NCBI RefSeq assembly: GCF_003014535.1
Contig: NZ_PYGD01000007.1
Coordinates: forward strand, 1-64,000
DNA: 64,000 nt
Source of the DNA: Taibaiella chishuiensis
GTDB lineage: Bacteria > Bacteroidota > Bacteroidia > Chitinophagales > Chitinophagaceae
Direction: 5' to 3'
Shown: piece after piece, positions 32,754 through 42,111 of the stretch
How positions within the stretch are numbered: position 1 is the stretch's first letter
Layout: every line of letters begins with the position of its first letter
The notes under the pieces: model-generated
What the model was told of the DNA's origin: nothing
Database searches by the model: none
The model's input: the letters and a program-made list of their open reading frames with translations, nothing else
Translations under genes and position numbers: made by a program

Positions 32754-33500
32754 TTAGAGTTCGCCGTCGAGCCAGTGCTTGAACTGGGCCGAGCGCTCGG
32801 AGCTGACTACGGGCTGCTCCCGCGACTGGGGCTGCAGGGTTACGATAACCCGGGCCTTGGAATAGGTTTTCATTTCGGCGATAGCCGGCAGGCTGATCAG
32901 GAATTGCCGGTTGATCCGGAAGAAGAGCGCCGGGTCGAGCAGATCCTCGAGGGCATCGAGGTTAAAGTCTACCGGAAAGGTACGGCCGTCGTTGAGGCGG
33001 GCAAAGGTCGCTTTGCTTTCACTGAAGAAATAAGCGATATCCTCGCTGTTCAGGGTTTTGATATGTTCGCCAAAACGTACCACGAAACGCTTTTTAAATT
33101 CTTTTGCCGGCCCAGGATCCGCTGCTGTGGCGGATTTGAAGATACCTTTAAACTGCCGGAGTTTGTAAAAGGCGCCCTGCAGGTCTTCGCGTTTTACCGG
33201 CTTAAGCAGGTAGTCGATACTGGATACTTTAAAGGCTTCTAGCGCATACTGGTCATAGGCCGTGGTAAAGATAATGGGGCAATCGATCTTTATAAGTTTA
33301 AGCAGGTCGAAGGAGGAACCGTCGGCCAGGTTGATATCGAGGAAAAGCAGGTCGGGCGCATCGTTGAAGGCAAACCATTGCTGGGCTGCCTTGATGCTGT
33401 CGAGCTGCGGACCGATGGCGGCCGCAGGCAATAATTCTTTGATCATTTTACCTAACCGGTTAAAGGCCGGCGCTTCATCTTCAATTATAATAATGTTCAT
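32754..33500 (-). CDS. LytTR family response regulator
   Basis: 248 residues. The receiver domain (1-120) has the acidic pair in IIIEDE, the phospho-acceptor Asp in LLFLDINLADG (about residue 55), Thr in FTTAYD and Lys in YLLKPVKRED. The LytTR DNA-binding domain (about 140-240) has RFVVRFGEHIKTL, IAYFFSES and FFRINRQFLISL. It starts 12 nt after the stop of the sensor kinase gene and forms a two-component system with it. Likely targets are the neighbouring YceI genes; that is inferred from position. Confidence 0.92.
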   Translation of the reverse strand: MNIIIIEDEAPAFNRLGKMIKELLPAAAIGPQLDSIKAAQQWFAFNDAPDLLFLDINLADGSSFDLLKLIKIDCPIIFTTAYDQYALEAFKVSSIDYLLKPVKREDLQGAFYKLRQFKGIFKSATAADPGPAKEFKKRFVVRFGEHIKTLNSEDIAYFFSESKATFARLNDGRTFPVDFNLDALEDLLDPALFFRINRQFLISLPAIAEMKTYSKARVIVTLQPQSREQPVVSSERSAQFKHWLDGEL

Positions 33501-33512
33501 CTTTGATCGCAG

Positions 33513-36368
33513 TTAAAGTAAAGGTAAACGTACCACCCACTCGGTTTCTATCGCCATAAAGTACACGGGCCTTGCGGTAAGCAGGGCATAACGGTTGCGT
33601 ATATTAGCCAGGCCTATACCTGATTTACGGTCAGTATTGACTTTTGGATTGATGCGGTTACGGACAACAATCTCCTCTTCATTGGCCGTGATAAAAATAA
33701 TCAACGGCGACGATATCGCCACTACATTATGTTTAATGGCATTCTCGACCAGCAATTGCAGCGCCATAGGCGCAATCTTCTTACGGCGCGCCAGGTCGGC
33801 CGGCAAGCGGGTCTCCACCTGTAATGCTTTACCAAAGCGGTTTTGCTGGATATACAGGTAACCCGACAGGATCTCGAGTTCTTCGGAAAGCATGATGAGA
33901 CTACGGTCGTGGTACGCGAGCATATTGCGGTACAGGTCCGAAAGGCGCTCGGTATAAGTTACAGCGCTGCCTGCATCCTCTTCGATCAGGTTGGTAAGGG
34001 TATTAAGACTGTTGAACAGGAAGTGCGGATTGACCTGGCTTTTCAGGTGCTCGTACTCCATACGGATACGGTCCTGCTGCAGGCTTGCCATACGTTTCAT
34101 CCTGTTGTCGCGCTGGCGGATAAGCAAGAGTACGGCGGCAAGCAGGGCAAGTGTAAGTAAGGTAATAAACCACCAGCGCCGCCATACCGGTATGGCAATA
34201 CCGAAGCTGTAGACTGCTTCCCGGGCGGCTTCGAAGTTGCCGTTGAGCGATACCTGTACCCTGAAGGTAAACTGGCCGGAAGGCAGCTTGGGAAACGAAG
34301 CCACGGGCTCGTTGGTATAAATCCAGTTATTGCTGTAGCCTTCGAGCCGGTAACGGTAGGTCAGCTTTTCGGGATTGGTATAGGATATGCCATCGAAGTA
34401 AAAACTGATAAAATTATCGTCGGGCTTAAACTGGTCCTGGCCCGGCATTACGTCTTTTGAATTACTGGTTACCCGTAATATACTTACGCCCGGCCGTATG
34501 GAAAAGCGGGAAGCCTGGTTCTTTACCACCAGGATACCGTGTTCATACGGCAGGTAAATATTGCCATCCTTGTCGCGGGTAGTACAGTTCAGCACATCGG
34601 AAGTGCTGTCGATGTCCATATCCGAAAAAGTGCTGAAATAACGGAATGCATTACTGTTGGGAAACCAGAGGTCCAGCCGGTTCTGGAACAGCGCCAGCAC
34701 CTGTCCTGTAGCATTGGTCTGCAGGGCAGACAGGCCCGCATTGCTTTCGGCGCTGCCGGCTTGTTTGCGGTTGGTCCACAGGCCGCGGCTATACTGGTAA
34801 ATATTTTTTTTAAGGGTACCGGCCCATATATTGCCGTAAGCATCTTCGGTAATAGAATAGACCACATCGTCGCCGGGCACTTTAAAGTTTTCCCAGGTGT
34901 AATAATGGCCGCCATCATACATACAAACACCGGCTCCGTCGGTGGCCATCCATACCCGGTCCTTGCTGTCGGCATACAACTGGTAAATGTAGTCGCTGCC
35001 GATACCGGTGTTTTTATTGTGCAGATGCCTTACGGCAATACCTCCCAGAGCATCGGGATAACAAAGTTCCCGCACCCCGTTCAGGCCGGCAATCCAGATG
35101 GCGGAGCGGGTGCCGGTAATACTCAGGATATTGTCTTCGCCCGTAATCGTTACCGGTACCTTTACGAACCTGGCCTGGCCCGGTTCTTTATACCATACCC
35201 CGCTGCCGGCCGAGCCCAGCCACAGGCGGTTACTGGCATCGCAGTACAGGCTGCTTACCGGGTCGTTAAAGGCGCCGGCCGGCACCAGGGCCGAGTTGCC
35301 GCCGGCAAGGTCGATACGGTATAATTTATTTTTAAGCGCGATCCACAACATATTATCGCGGTCGCAACAGATGGCAGTTACCTGGCTCAGCGAATAAGGC
35401 TTATCGAGCGGCAAGCCGGCTATATACTCGTAACTGAGCATACCCAGACCGGTATTGGTACCACACCAGATATTGCCGGAAGTATCGCGCAGCAAGGCAT
35501 TGAACGTACGGTTGGCAAAGTAGAAATTACGGGCGATAAGCGAATCGTCGGCATGCACATCGGCTTCTACGATATACCCCTCGTCGGTAGCGGCCAGCGA
35601 CTTGCCGGCCCCAAGCGTTAATACATCGTTGACCTGTCCGAAGAACCAGGGCATATTGGGTTTTATGGCGATATTGCGGCGGGCCTTCATATCGTACAGC
35701 GCCCCACCCCGCTGCTGCGTGCCAATCCAGTAGCGGTCGGAGCCCGGCCAGTTGCGGATAACGCGTACAATATTGTCGGGCAGGCCCTCGGCCATGGAGA
35801 TGACCTGTATCTCCGGTTTGCCGTTCCGGAACCGGATATCGTTAATACCCATATCGGTTCCGGCCAGTATGCGGCCATCGGGTAGTATGGCCAGGTTATA
35901 AACAAAGTTGTCAGAAAGCCCCTGCCTGGTGGTATAGGTAGTGGCAACACCTTTGTGTACAGCCACCAGCCCGCTTTCCGTAGCTACGAAAACAGTGGCG
36001 TCTGCAGCCTTTTTGATGGCATTGACCGTGGTCGTGTTGGTATAATTTTTAAAGGGTAAGGGTTGTACGGAGTCCCGGACCAGTTTGCCCAATTGCCCGT
36101 TCTTATACCCCAACCACAGTTCGCCGTCGATAAGGGCCAGGGCCGTTACGGCGCCGGGTATACGCGAGGGCACTTCTTTAGACAGGGCCCCGTTGTAGCG
36201 GAACAAACCTTTGTCGGTACCGGCCATAATGTAACCGCGCGGGTCCTGGGCCAGCACATTGACCTTGACCGGCACCCGGCTTTCGCCCAGCCATACATCA
36301 CGCAGGAAAGGTTGCTGGGCATACAAAGCGCCGGACAGCAGGCAAACCAGCAAACACAGGAGCCTCAT
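33513..36368 (-). CDS. LytS-type sensor histidine kinase with beta-propeller sensor
   Basis: 951 residues; signal peptide (cleaved near LYAQ, 18). About residues 25-630 form a two-propeller-like sensor with repeats such as LWLGYKNGQLG and RVWMATDGAGVCMYDGG, then a Y_Y_Y domain (FDGISYTNPEKLTYRYRLEG, to about 735), one membrane helix (WWFITLLTLALLAAVLLL), and a His_kinase domain: His in LKSQVNPHFLFNSLNTL, N-box VENAIKHN. It senses in the periplasm and phosphorylates the LytTR regulator downstream. Its start is one base past the stop of the YceI gene (TGATATG). Confidence 0.92.
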   Translation of the reverse strand: MRLLCLLVCLLSGALYAQQPFLRDVWLGESRVPVKVNVLAQDPRGYIMAGTDKGLFRYNGALSKEVPSRIPGAVTALALIDGELWLGYKNGQLGKLVRDSVQPLPFKNYTNTTTVNAIKKAADATVFVATESGLVAVHKGVATTYTTRQGLSDNFVYNLAILPDGRILAGTDMGINDIRFRNGKPEIQVISMAEGLPDNIVRVIRNWPGSDRYWIGTQQRGGALYDMKARRNIAIKPNMPWFFGQVNDVLTLGAGKSLAATDEGYIVEADVHADDSLIARNFYFANRTFNALLRDTSGNIWCGTNTGLGMLSYEYIAGLPLDKPYSLSQVTAICCDRDNMLWIALKNKLYRIDLAGGNSALVPAGAFNDPVSSLYCDASNRLWLGSAGSGVWYKEPGQARFVKVPVTITGEDNILSITGTRSAIWIAGLNGVRELCYPDALGGIAVRHLHNKNTGIGSDYIYQLYADSKDRVWMATDGAGVCMYDGGHYYTWENFKVPGDDVVYSITEDAYGNIWAGTLKKNIYQYSRGLWTNRKQAGSAESNAGLSALQTNATGQVLALFQNRLDLWFPNSNAFRYFSTFSDMDIDSTSDVLNCTTRDKDGNIYLPYEHGILVVKNQASRFSIRPGVSILRVTSNSKDVMPGQDQFKPDDNFISFYFDGISYTNPEKLTYRYRLEGYSNNWIYTNEPVASFPKLPSGQFTFRVQVSLNGNFEAAREAVYSFGIAIPVWRRWWFITLLTLALLAAVLLLIRQRDNRMKRMASLQQDRIRMEYEHLKSQVNPHFLFNSLNTLTNLIEEDAGSAVTYTERLSDLYRNMLAYHDRSLIMLSEELEILSGYLYIQQNRFGKALQVETRLPADLARRKKIAPMALQLLVENAIKHNVVAISSPLIIFITANEEEIVVRNRINPKVNTDRKSGIGLANIRNRYALLTARPVYFMAIETEWVVRLPLL

Positions 36369-36369
36369 A

Positions 36370-36942
36370 TCAGGAACGGGATTGGGGTTCTAAAGTGGCT
36401 CTGACAGAAACATTGATCTCGGGCGACAGCTTATCGTCGACAATGCGGGGGATCTTGATATTATGATCGTTGAGCAAAATGGGGAAGGTGGAGCTTACCT
36501 GGAAACGGGCATTCCTGACCACCATCTGCACCCGGATAATACGCTCCTGCTCTACGCCATGTACGATCAGTTTGCCTTTGGCCCTTACCTGGTAGGTACC
36601 TTCGCGGCCCAGGTCTACCGACTCAATGATCTTACCCCGGAATACCGCATCCGGGAAGTTGCGGCTTTCCATATAATTCTCGTTGAAATGATCGCGTTGC
36701 AACGGGCTGTTAAAACCCATAAAGGAAGGGATATAAACCTTGAAGGCAAAGATCATTTTTTCCGTATCGAGGATACCCTGTAGTTTGCGGGAAGAGGCTT
36801 TGATCAGTTCTTTGGGCGCTTCCGAAGAGAACCGTACCTCGCCGTTACGCACCTCGTAGATAGCCGGGCCGGCATAGGCGCCAGGCGGCAGGCACAGCAG
36901 CAGTACCGCGAGCAGACGCCTGTAATGCAGTCGTTGTAGCAT
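36370..36942 (-). CDS. YceI family protein, first gene of the two-component operon
   Basis: 190 residues from ATG 36942; the longer upstream frame has no signal peptide, while this start gives one (LLAVLLLCLPPGAYAG). YceI motifs: MIFAFKVYIPSFMGFNSPLQ, RDHFNENYMES, and KGKLIVHGVEQERII. Diverged from the copy at 31230-31775. It touches the sensor kinase gene and is therefore co-translated with it. It may supply or report the signal sensed by the propeller; that is inference. Confidence 0.88.
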   Translation of the reverse strand: MLQRLHYRRLLAVLLLCLPPGAYAGPAIYEVRNGEVRFSSEAPKELIKASSRKLQGILDTEKMIFAFKVYIPSFMGFNSPLQRDHFNENYMESRNFPDAVFRGKIIESVDLGREGTYQVRAKGKLIVHGVEQERIIRVQMVVRNARFQVSSTFPILLNDHNIKIPRIVDDKLSPEINVSVRATLEPQSRS

Positions 36943-37116
36943 TGTTGTGTATTGTTTTTTTGTACTTACGCGATACCGCCGGACCGCCATCCGGCAATAT
37001 TTTATCTTTTCGTCCTGAATCATCTTTTTCCGAAACTTAAATCCCTTAATTTAGCTGCCGGTTACCTGTATTGTTACCGGTACAATATATGTCATTTTTT
37101 CATCTTACATCCTAAT

Positions 37117-37965
37117 ATGTACAAAAAAATAATTCCGGTCCTTGCTTTATGCGGCCTCTGGAGCTGTGGCAATAATGAAACGACCACCACGGAGCCGCCG
37201 GCACAGACCGCTACACCGCCGGCTGTAGCCACCACCCCGTCGGCGCCGGCTGCGCTGATACCTTTTAAAGTAAAAGCTACCCATCCGCACGATACCACGC
37301 TTTTTGTAGAAGGCTTCCTGGTACACGAAGGCAAAGTATACGAAAGTACCGGCGCTCCCGATAATATCCCGTTTACCCGTTCGCTGATCGGTATTCTTAA
37401 CTTAAAGACGGGCAAGCTCGACGAAAAGATAGAGATCGACCGTAATATCTATTTCGGCGAAGGTATCGTATTGCTGAACAACAAAATTTACCAGCTTACC
37501 TACCAGAACCAGAAAGGCTTTATTTATGATGCCACCACTTTTAAAAGAACCGGCGAATTCAGCTATGCCAATAAAGAGGGCTGGGGCTTTACCACCGACG
37601 GGCAAAAGCTGATTATGAGCGACGGCAGCGCTACGCTAACCTTCCTTAACCCCGACAACCAGCAGGTAACAGGCACCTTAACCGTAAAAGAAAACGGCAA
37701 CCCCGTCAATAACCTGAACGAGCTGGAATACATCAAAGGCTTTATCTATGCCAATATCTGGATGACCAATTATATCGTAAAGATCGACCCGGCTACCGGC
37801 AATATCGTGGGTAAGCTCAATATGAACGACCTGAGCAACGATGCCCGTACGAAATACAGGAACGCCCAGGAAATGAACGGCATTGCCTATGATGCCGCCG
37901 CAGACAAGATCTATGTAACCGGTAAAATGTGGCCGACCATTTACGAAGTGGAATTCGAACATTAA
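37117..37965 (+). CDS. Glutaminyl-peptide cyclotransferase, lipoprotein form
   Basis: 282 residues from ATG 37117; the signal peptide LALCGLWSC with lipobox begins there, and the longer frame overlaps the divergent gene. A Thr/Pro/Ala-rich linker follows. The bacterial/plant type glutamine cyclotransferase five-bladed propeller is recognised by HDTTLFVEGFLVHEGKVYES, TYQNQKGFIYD and the end IYVTGKMWPTIYEVEF. It converts N-terminal Gln to pyroglutamate, common on secreted proteins of Bacteroidota. Anchored in the envelope. Confidence 0.88.
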   Translation: MYKKIIPVLALCGLWSCGNNETTTTEPPAQTATPPAVATTPSAPAALIPFKVKATHPHDTTLFVEGFLVHEGKVYESTGAPDNIPFTRSLIGILNLKTGKLDEKIEIDRNIYFGEGIVLLNNKIYQLTYQNQKGFIYDATTFKRTGEFSYANKEGWGFTTDGQKLIMSDGSATLTFLNPDNQQVTGTLTVKENGNPVNNLNELEYIKGFIYANIWMTNYIVKIDPATGNIVGKLNMNDLSNDARTKYRNAQEMNGIAYDAAADKIYVTGKMWPTIYEVEFEH

Positions 37966-37989
37966 TACCGGCTATAACGGTTAGAATAT

Positions 37990-38024
37990 AAAAAAGCACA
38001 ACTCCGGAGAGTTGTGCTTTTTTT
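37990..38024 (+). terminator. Bidirectional terminator
   Basis: AAAAAGCACAACTC and GAGTTGTGCTTTTTTT around CGGA. It serves the cyclotransferase gene and the converging DUF2911 gene. Confidence 0.92.
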
Positions 38025-38046
38025 GTTACCGGCAGAAACCGGGGAC

Positions 38047-38559
38047 TTATTTCTTTTTCAGCTGTACAGGCACGCGTACGTTATCCCAGCTGAATACCAT
38101 GTTATCTTTTACGAAGCTGATGGTGAATTTTTCCTGCACGGTTTTGGTATGTTCAACCGGCGCTTTCACTTCCAGCACGTTTTTATCTTTGTTTTCTTCG
38201 TATTCCGAAGCACCTTTCTGTTTAGGCTGGCTGTTGAGGATCACCGTCCACTCCTGCTCACCGGGAATGGTAAACACGGCATAGGTACCGGCTTTCAGCT
38301 CCTGGCCACCAAACATTACATCTGTTTTTACCGTAAGGTCGGTAGACATGTTAGCGCCGGTGCGCCATACTTCGCCATAAGGTACCAGTTTGCCAAAAAT
38401 TTCGCGGCCGCGTTTGGACGGCTGGCTGTAGTTCACCTCGGCTATAGCGTTCTTGGCGCTGGCTGCGGGGCTCTTAGGTGCTTCTTTCTTGGTTTCCTGG
38501 GCCTGGAGCATCATCCCTGAAGCCAGAAGCATGGTGCAAAATGCTGCGATCTTTTTCAT
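38047..38559 (-). CDS. DUF2911 family secreted protein
   Basis: 170 residues with signal peptide (cleaved after LQAQ, about residue 20). DUF2911 motifs: VNYSQPSKRGREIFGKLVPYG, VWRTGANMSTDLTVKTDVMF, GTYAVFTIPGEQEWTVILN and the final VFSWDNVRVPVQLKK. A periplasmic or surface beta-sandwich protein of unknown function. Monocistronic, ending at a strong terminator. Confidence 0.88.
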   Translation of the reverse strand: MKKIAAFCTMLLASGMMLQAQETKKEAPKSPAASAKNAIAEVNYSQPSKRGREIFGKLVPYGEVWRTGANMSTDLTVKTDVMFGGQELKAGTYAVFTIPGEQEWTVILNSQPKQKGASEYEENKDKNVLEVKAPVEHTKTVQEKFTISFVKDNMVFSWDNVRVPVQLKKK

Positions 38560-38658
38560 AATGTTTGTGTTATTGTTTTTAAAGGAGCAACGAAGATAAA
38601 GGGCCTTGTGTTTAAACCATGTTAATGATTTGCTTTTGCCCGGAGGGCTTACCTTTTC

Positions 38659-39270
38659 TTAATACAGGTTGCGGAACAGGTCGCTTTCGTTGTCGTTATA
38701 CTCCGGCATAACACGCATTTCCTTTTTATAAGCCGCGGTTTTTACCCAGTATATAATCCAGTAAACGATCATCCCGATACCAATAGCAAAGCCGAATCCG
38801 GGCACAGGACGGGGCAACAAACCGACCAGCAGGGAGACCAGGTTCAGGATACAATAAATAAGGCCGGGTTGGAAAGTAGGTTTCGGCTCGACCTGCATAT
38901 TACGGCTGGCGTACTCCTGCGCAATAGACTCCGACAACTTCTGCACGATCCGGAACTGCCAGATAAGCGTAAACAGGCTGATGGCGCCCGATATATACTC
39001 CATACCCGAAAACAGCCCGGAACTCAATGCCAGTCTGCCGTTCAGACCGAAATAGATCGGTATCGCAAGGAAGATGTTGAGGAAGGAAATTAAAAGCAGC
39101 CATACCTGTGCCGGCTGCATTTGCCGGTTTTGAGGCCTTACGGCTTTCAGGGTATCCTGCAGGTTCTTTACATATACGCAGTAGACAACGGCAGCTGCGA
39201 GCACCAAAACGCCCACAATCGCCAACACCGCAGCGAGCATGCCTTCTGGCAGGTTGTTTAATTCATTCAT
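38659..39270 (-). CDS. DUF4328-like membrane protein
   Basis: 203 residues with five or six membrane segments; AQVWLLLISFLNIFLAIPIYFG and IVYWIIYWVKTAAYKKEM are typical of the DUF4328-like hypothetical membrane proteins of Bacteroidota. It is a paralogue of the next gene upstream (39310-39903): both have VWLLL near the second helix, a mid-protein R/EYRSR or EYASRN motif, GLIYC/GILYC and IVYWV. Function unknown. Confidence 0.65.
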   Translation of the reverse strand: MNELNNLPEGMLAAVLAIVGVLVLAAAVVYCVYVKNLQDTLKAVRPQNRQMQPAQVWLLLISFLNIFLAIPIYFGLNGRLALSSGLFSGMEYISGAISLFTLIWQFRIVQKLSESIAQEYASRNMQVEPKPTFQPGLIYCILNLVSLLVGLLPRPVPGFGFAIGIGMIVYWIIYWVKTAAYKKEMRVMPEYNDNESDLFRNLY

Positions 39271-39309
39271 AGGTATAAGGGTAATTAAAGGCTTATATAG
39301 AAATTGAAG

Positions 39310-39903
39310 TTAAGCATTCCCCGCAAAAAATATACTATCCGGGTCGCTACCTACCGGCAAATGGCTGATTGCTTTTTTATACCGGGCCACACCAACCCAA
39401 TAAACAATCCAGGTCACCATCACCAGGCACCAGGCGGCAATGGTTAGTTCCCTGCCTTGATGAAGCAGCAACATCAATAATTGCACTAAATTGGCAAGAC
39501 AATAGAGTATACCCCGTTTGAAGGTCGGTGCAAACCTCGTGGGCAGGCGCCGGCTCCGGTACTCGGCGCTTATGGCGATAGCTACGCGACCTACGATAAA
39601 AAATTGCAGGATTATGGCAAAGCAAAAAAACAAATAGGTGATTTTGCTTCTTAATATAAACGGAACATACATAAATGTTCCGAACAGGTTCGTAAAGTAA
39701 GGAACGAAGCCTAAAAGCAGCAGCCAAACCATTGCCGGGCGTATGGTGCGGTTGACCGGGCTAATGAACTGAAGCAAACCGGTAACGCTTTTCAGGTAGA
39801 AGCAATAAGCCACCAACACCCCGGCGGTGTGTAACAATATGATCAGGTCAATTACGCGGCGCGTTTCGGGCGCAAGGCTGTCCATCCAGCTTTCCATAAA
39901 CAA
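39310..39903 (-). CDS. DUF4328-like membrane protein, tandem paralogue
   Basis: 197 residues; membrane segments similar in spacing to the gene at 38659-39270, including PAMVWLLLLGFVPYFTNLF and MVTWIVYWVGVARYKKAI. The first ATG at 39903 may not be the start; another ATG lies two codons on. 39 nt separate the pair, so they are probably in one transcript. Function unknown. Sequence divergence shows an old duplication. Confidence 0.62.
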   Translation of the reverse strand: MFMESWMDSLAPETRRVIDLIILLHTAGVLVAYCFYLKSVTGLLQFISPVNRTIRPAMVWLLLLGFVPYFTNLFGTFMYVPFILRSKITYLFFCFAIILQFFIVGRVAIAISAEYRSRRLPTRFAPTFKRGILYCLANLVQLLMLLLHQGRELTIAAWCLVMVTWIVYWVGVARYKKAISHLPVGSDPDSIFFAGNA

Positions 39904-39925
39904 CAGTAAATATAGCCCAAAGTAA

Positions 39926-39951
39926 GAAAAAACCGGTTGCTATGCAACCGG
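39926..39951 (-). terminator. Terminator of the metallo-hydrolase gene
   Basis: CCGGTTGC and GCAACCGG pair around three bases with six Ts following on the minus strand, 7 nt after the stop at 39958. Confidence 0.8.
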
Positions 39952-39957
39952 CCGTAT

Positions 39958-40677
39958 TTACAATTTTGCTATCGGTGTTTTTACATCGTGGTAAAAAAGG
40001 AAGCGCCATTTACCTGCGCCTTCTTCTGCCCACTGCTCGCGCAATTGCATCGCCTTTTTGCCATCATAATCATATTTGGCCACGTACTTCATCTTCATCT
40101 GCTTGTATTGCGGGGCTTCGTCGCCGCCGTAAAAGATAATGCCCTCTTCGGAATCGATAAAGAACACGATATGTTGCGGGCTGTGGCCGTCGGTATGCTG
40201 GTACCGGATATAACCGTCTATCGTGCCCGCTTCTTCTTTAAGCCAGGTAACGCGGGGATGGCCTTCGAGCTGCAGCAGGTCGTCTACATAATAAGAAGGA
40301 AAGCCAACCTCTTTGGCATAAGCCAGTTCCTTTTCATATACATAAAAGGTGGCGTTGGGAAACAGCGCCAGGTCGAGGCCGCCGGCATGGTCCTTGTGCA
40401 GGTGCGAGAGCAGTACCTTGGTTACATCTTCGGGATGAATATTGTGCTGTTCGAGATTGCCCGGCAGATGGGCCATACCATCGGGATTATTAAAGCCCAG
40501 TCCGGTATCGAGCAGGATCACATCGCGGTCGTTTACCACGGCAAAGGGCTGTACCTCCACCAGAAGCGAACCCGTGGGCCGGTCGTTAAGCTCATCCAGG
40601 GCTTCGTTAAAGGGTTGAAATATCTTGTCACGTCCAATCGTAAAAGTGCCTTCTGAAAGCGGGAAGATCTGTGTCAT
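39958..40677 (-). CDS. Metallo-beta-lactamase-fold hydrolase
   Basis: 239 residues. Metal-binding motif HLHKDHAGG (HxHxDH form) is at about residue 92-100, another His in QHTDGHSPQHIVFF and the ligand Asp in FYGGDEAPQ. No signal peptide, so it is cytoplasmic. The substrate cannot be told; family members include lactonases, glyoxalase II-like thioesterases and others. It ends at a terminator and is divergent from purM. Confidence 0.85.
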   Translation of the reverse strand: MTQIFPLSEGTFTIGRDKIFQPFNEALDELNDRPTGSLLVEVQPFAVVNDRDVILLDTGLGFNNPDGMAHLPGNLEQHNIHPEDVTKVLLSHLHKDHAGGLDLALFPNATFYVYEKELAYAKEVGFPSYYVDDLLQLEGHPRVTWLKEEAGTIDGYIRYQHTDGHSPQHIVFFIDSEEGIIFYGGDEAPQYKQMKMKYVAKYDYDGKKAMQLREQWAEEGAGKWRFLFYHDVKTPIAKL

Positions 40678-40850
40678 AATAACTGTTTATCCTGTTTTTG
40701 CTGCCGGGAACCGGCCACAAAAAACAAATATAATTTTAAAATAATAATAGGCACCCGGGCTTTGCCTGCCGCAGCAAACAAGGGCCTGATACCAGGGCAG
40801 GACCAGGCGCCATATCTAACCGGCGCTACCTGCGAAGCCGTAAAAATGAT

Positions 40851-40858
40851 TACCTTTG
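40851..40858 (+). promoter_or_regulatory. Predicted -7 element of purM
   Basis: TACCTTTG, followed by GCA, exact TAnnTTTG match 20 bases before the start codon of the gene at 40879. No clear -33 TTG at the normal distance. Confidence 0.5.
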
Positions 40859-40878
40859 CACTCCAACATAATTTTTGC

Positions 40879-42048
40879 ATGAATCCTCAAGACCGTTATG
40901 CCCTCCGGGGCGTTTCCGCACAAAAAGAAGAAGTACACCAAGCCGTGGCAAAGTTAGACAAAGGACTGTTTCCAAAAGCCTTTTGCAAAATATATCCTGA
41001 CTATTGGGGTAATGATCCTGACTATTGCAGCATTATGCATGCCGACGGCGCCGGTACAAAATCCATCCTGGCCTATCTCTACTGGAAAGAAACCGGTGAT
41101 ATGAGCGTATGGAAAGGCGTGGCCATCGATTCGATCGTGATGAACATCGACGACATGCTCTGTGTAGGCGCTACCGGTCCCTTTACCTACTCTTCGACCA
41201 TCGGGCGCAACAAGCACCTGATCCCGGGCGAAGTGATCGGCGGTATCATCAATGGTTCCCAGGAATTTTTCGATACCCTGAAAACATATGGTATCGATGT
41301 GCACTTTATGGGTGGCGAAACGGCCGACGTAGGCGATGTGGTACGTACCGTGATCGTAGACGGCACTATGGCATGCCGTATGCCCCGCAAAAAAATAGTA
41401 ACTACCGATCATATTCAACCCGGCGACGTGATCGTATCGTTTGCCTCTTATGGCCAGGCGGTATACGAAACCGAATACAACAGCGGTATCGGCAGCAACG
41501 GGCTTACCAGCGCACGCCACGAACTGCTGCATCATGATTATGCAGCGAAATACCCCGAAAGCCTGGACCCCGCTTTACCTAAAGAAGTTGTGTATAACGG
41601 TATTTATAAACTGACCGATGCGACCGAAACCCCGCTGGACGCCGGTAAACTGATCCTGTCGCCTACCCGTACCTATGCGCCCCTGGTGCTTAAAGTACTG
41701 GAAAACCATTTCGACAAGATACACGGCATTATCCACTGCAGCGGCGGCGGCCAGACCAAATGCCTGCACTACCTGCCACAGGGTCTGAAGATCGTAAAAA
41801 ACAACCTGCTCGCTGCTCCGCCTATTTTCCGGATGATACAGCAGGCAGCCGGCACCGACTGGAAAGAAATGTACCAGGTATTCAATATGGGCCAGCGGCT
41901 TGAAATATTTACCGATGCCGAAACCGCCAAAGCCCTGGTAGAGCTGGCTGCGACCTTCCATATCGAAGCGCAGGTAAGCGGTTATGTAGAAGCGGCAGAA
42001 AAGAACGGCCTGACCATCGAAAGTGAATTCGGTACCTTCCAGTATTAA
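40879..42048 (+). CDS. purM: Phosphoribosylformylglycinamidine cyclo-ligase
   Basis: 389 residues from ATG 40879, just after the -7 element; the longer frame is rejected. AIR synthase motifs: MHADGAGTKSILAYLYWKE, VAIDSIVMNIDDMLCVGA, VDVHFMGGETADVGD-type segment near residue 150 and HCSGGGQTKCLHYLP. It closes the imidazole ring in purine synthesis using ATP. The length (389) is that of the Bacteroidota form, longer than the 345-residue E. coli enzyme. Confidence 0.9.
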   Translation: MNPQDRYALRGVSAQKEEVHQAVAKLDKGLFPKAFCKIYPDYWGNDPDYCSIMHADGAGTKSILAYLYWKETGDMSVWKGVAIDSIVMNIDDMLCVGATGPFTYSSTIGRNKHLIPGEVIGGIINGSQEFFDTLKTYGIDVHFMGGETADVGDVVRTVIVDGTMACRMPRKKIVTTDHIQPGDVIVSFASYGQAVYETEYNSGIGSNGLTSARHELLHHDYAAKYPESLDPALPKEVVYNGIYKLTDATETPLDAGKLILSPTRTYAPLVLKVLENHFDKIHGIIHCSGGGQTKCLHYLPQGLKIVKNNLLAAPPIFRMIQQAAGTDWKEMYQVFNMGQRLEIFTDAETAKALVELAATFHIEAQVSGYVEAAEKNGLTIESEFGTFQY

Positions 42049-42111
42049 ACCAAAGCATCGCTATCACCCCACCCCACACCTATAACCAGTATAACAGCGT
42101 AGCGCGCACCA

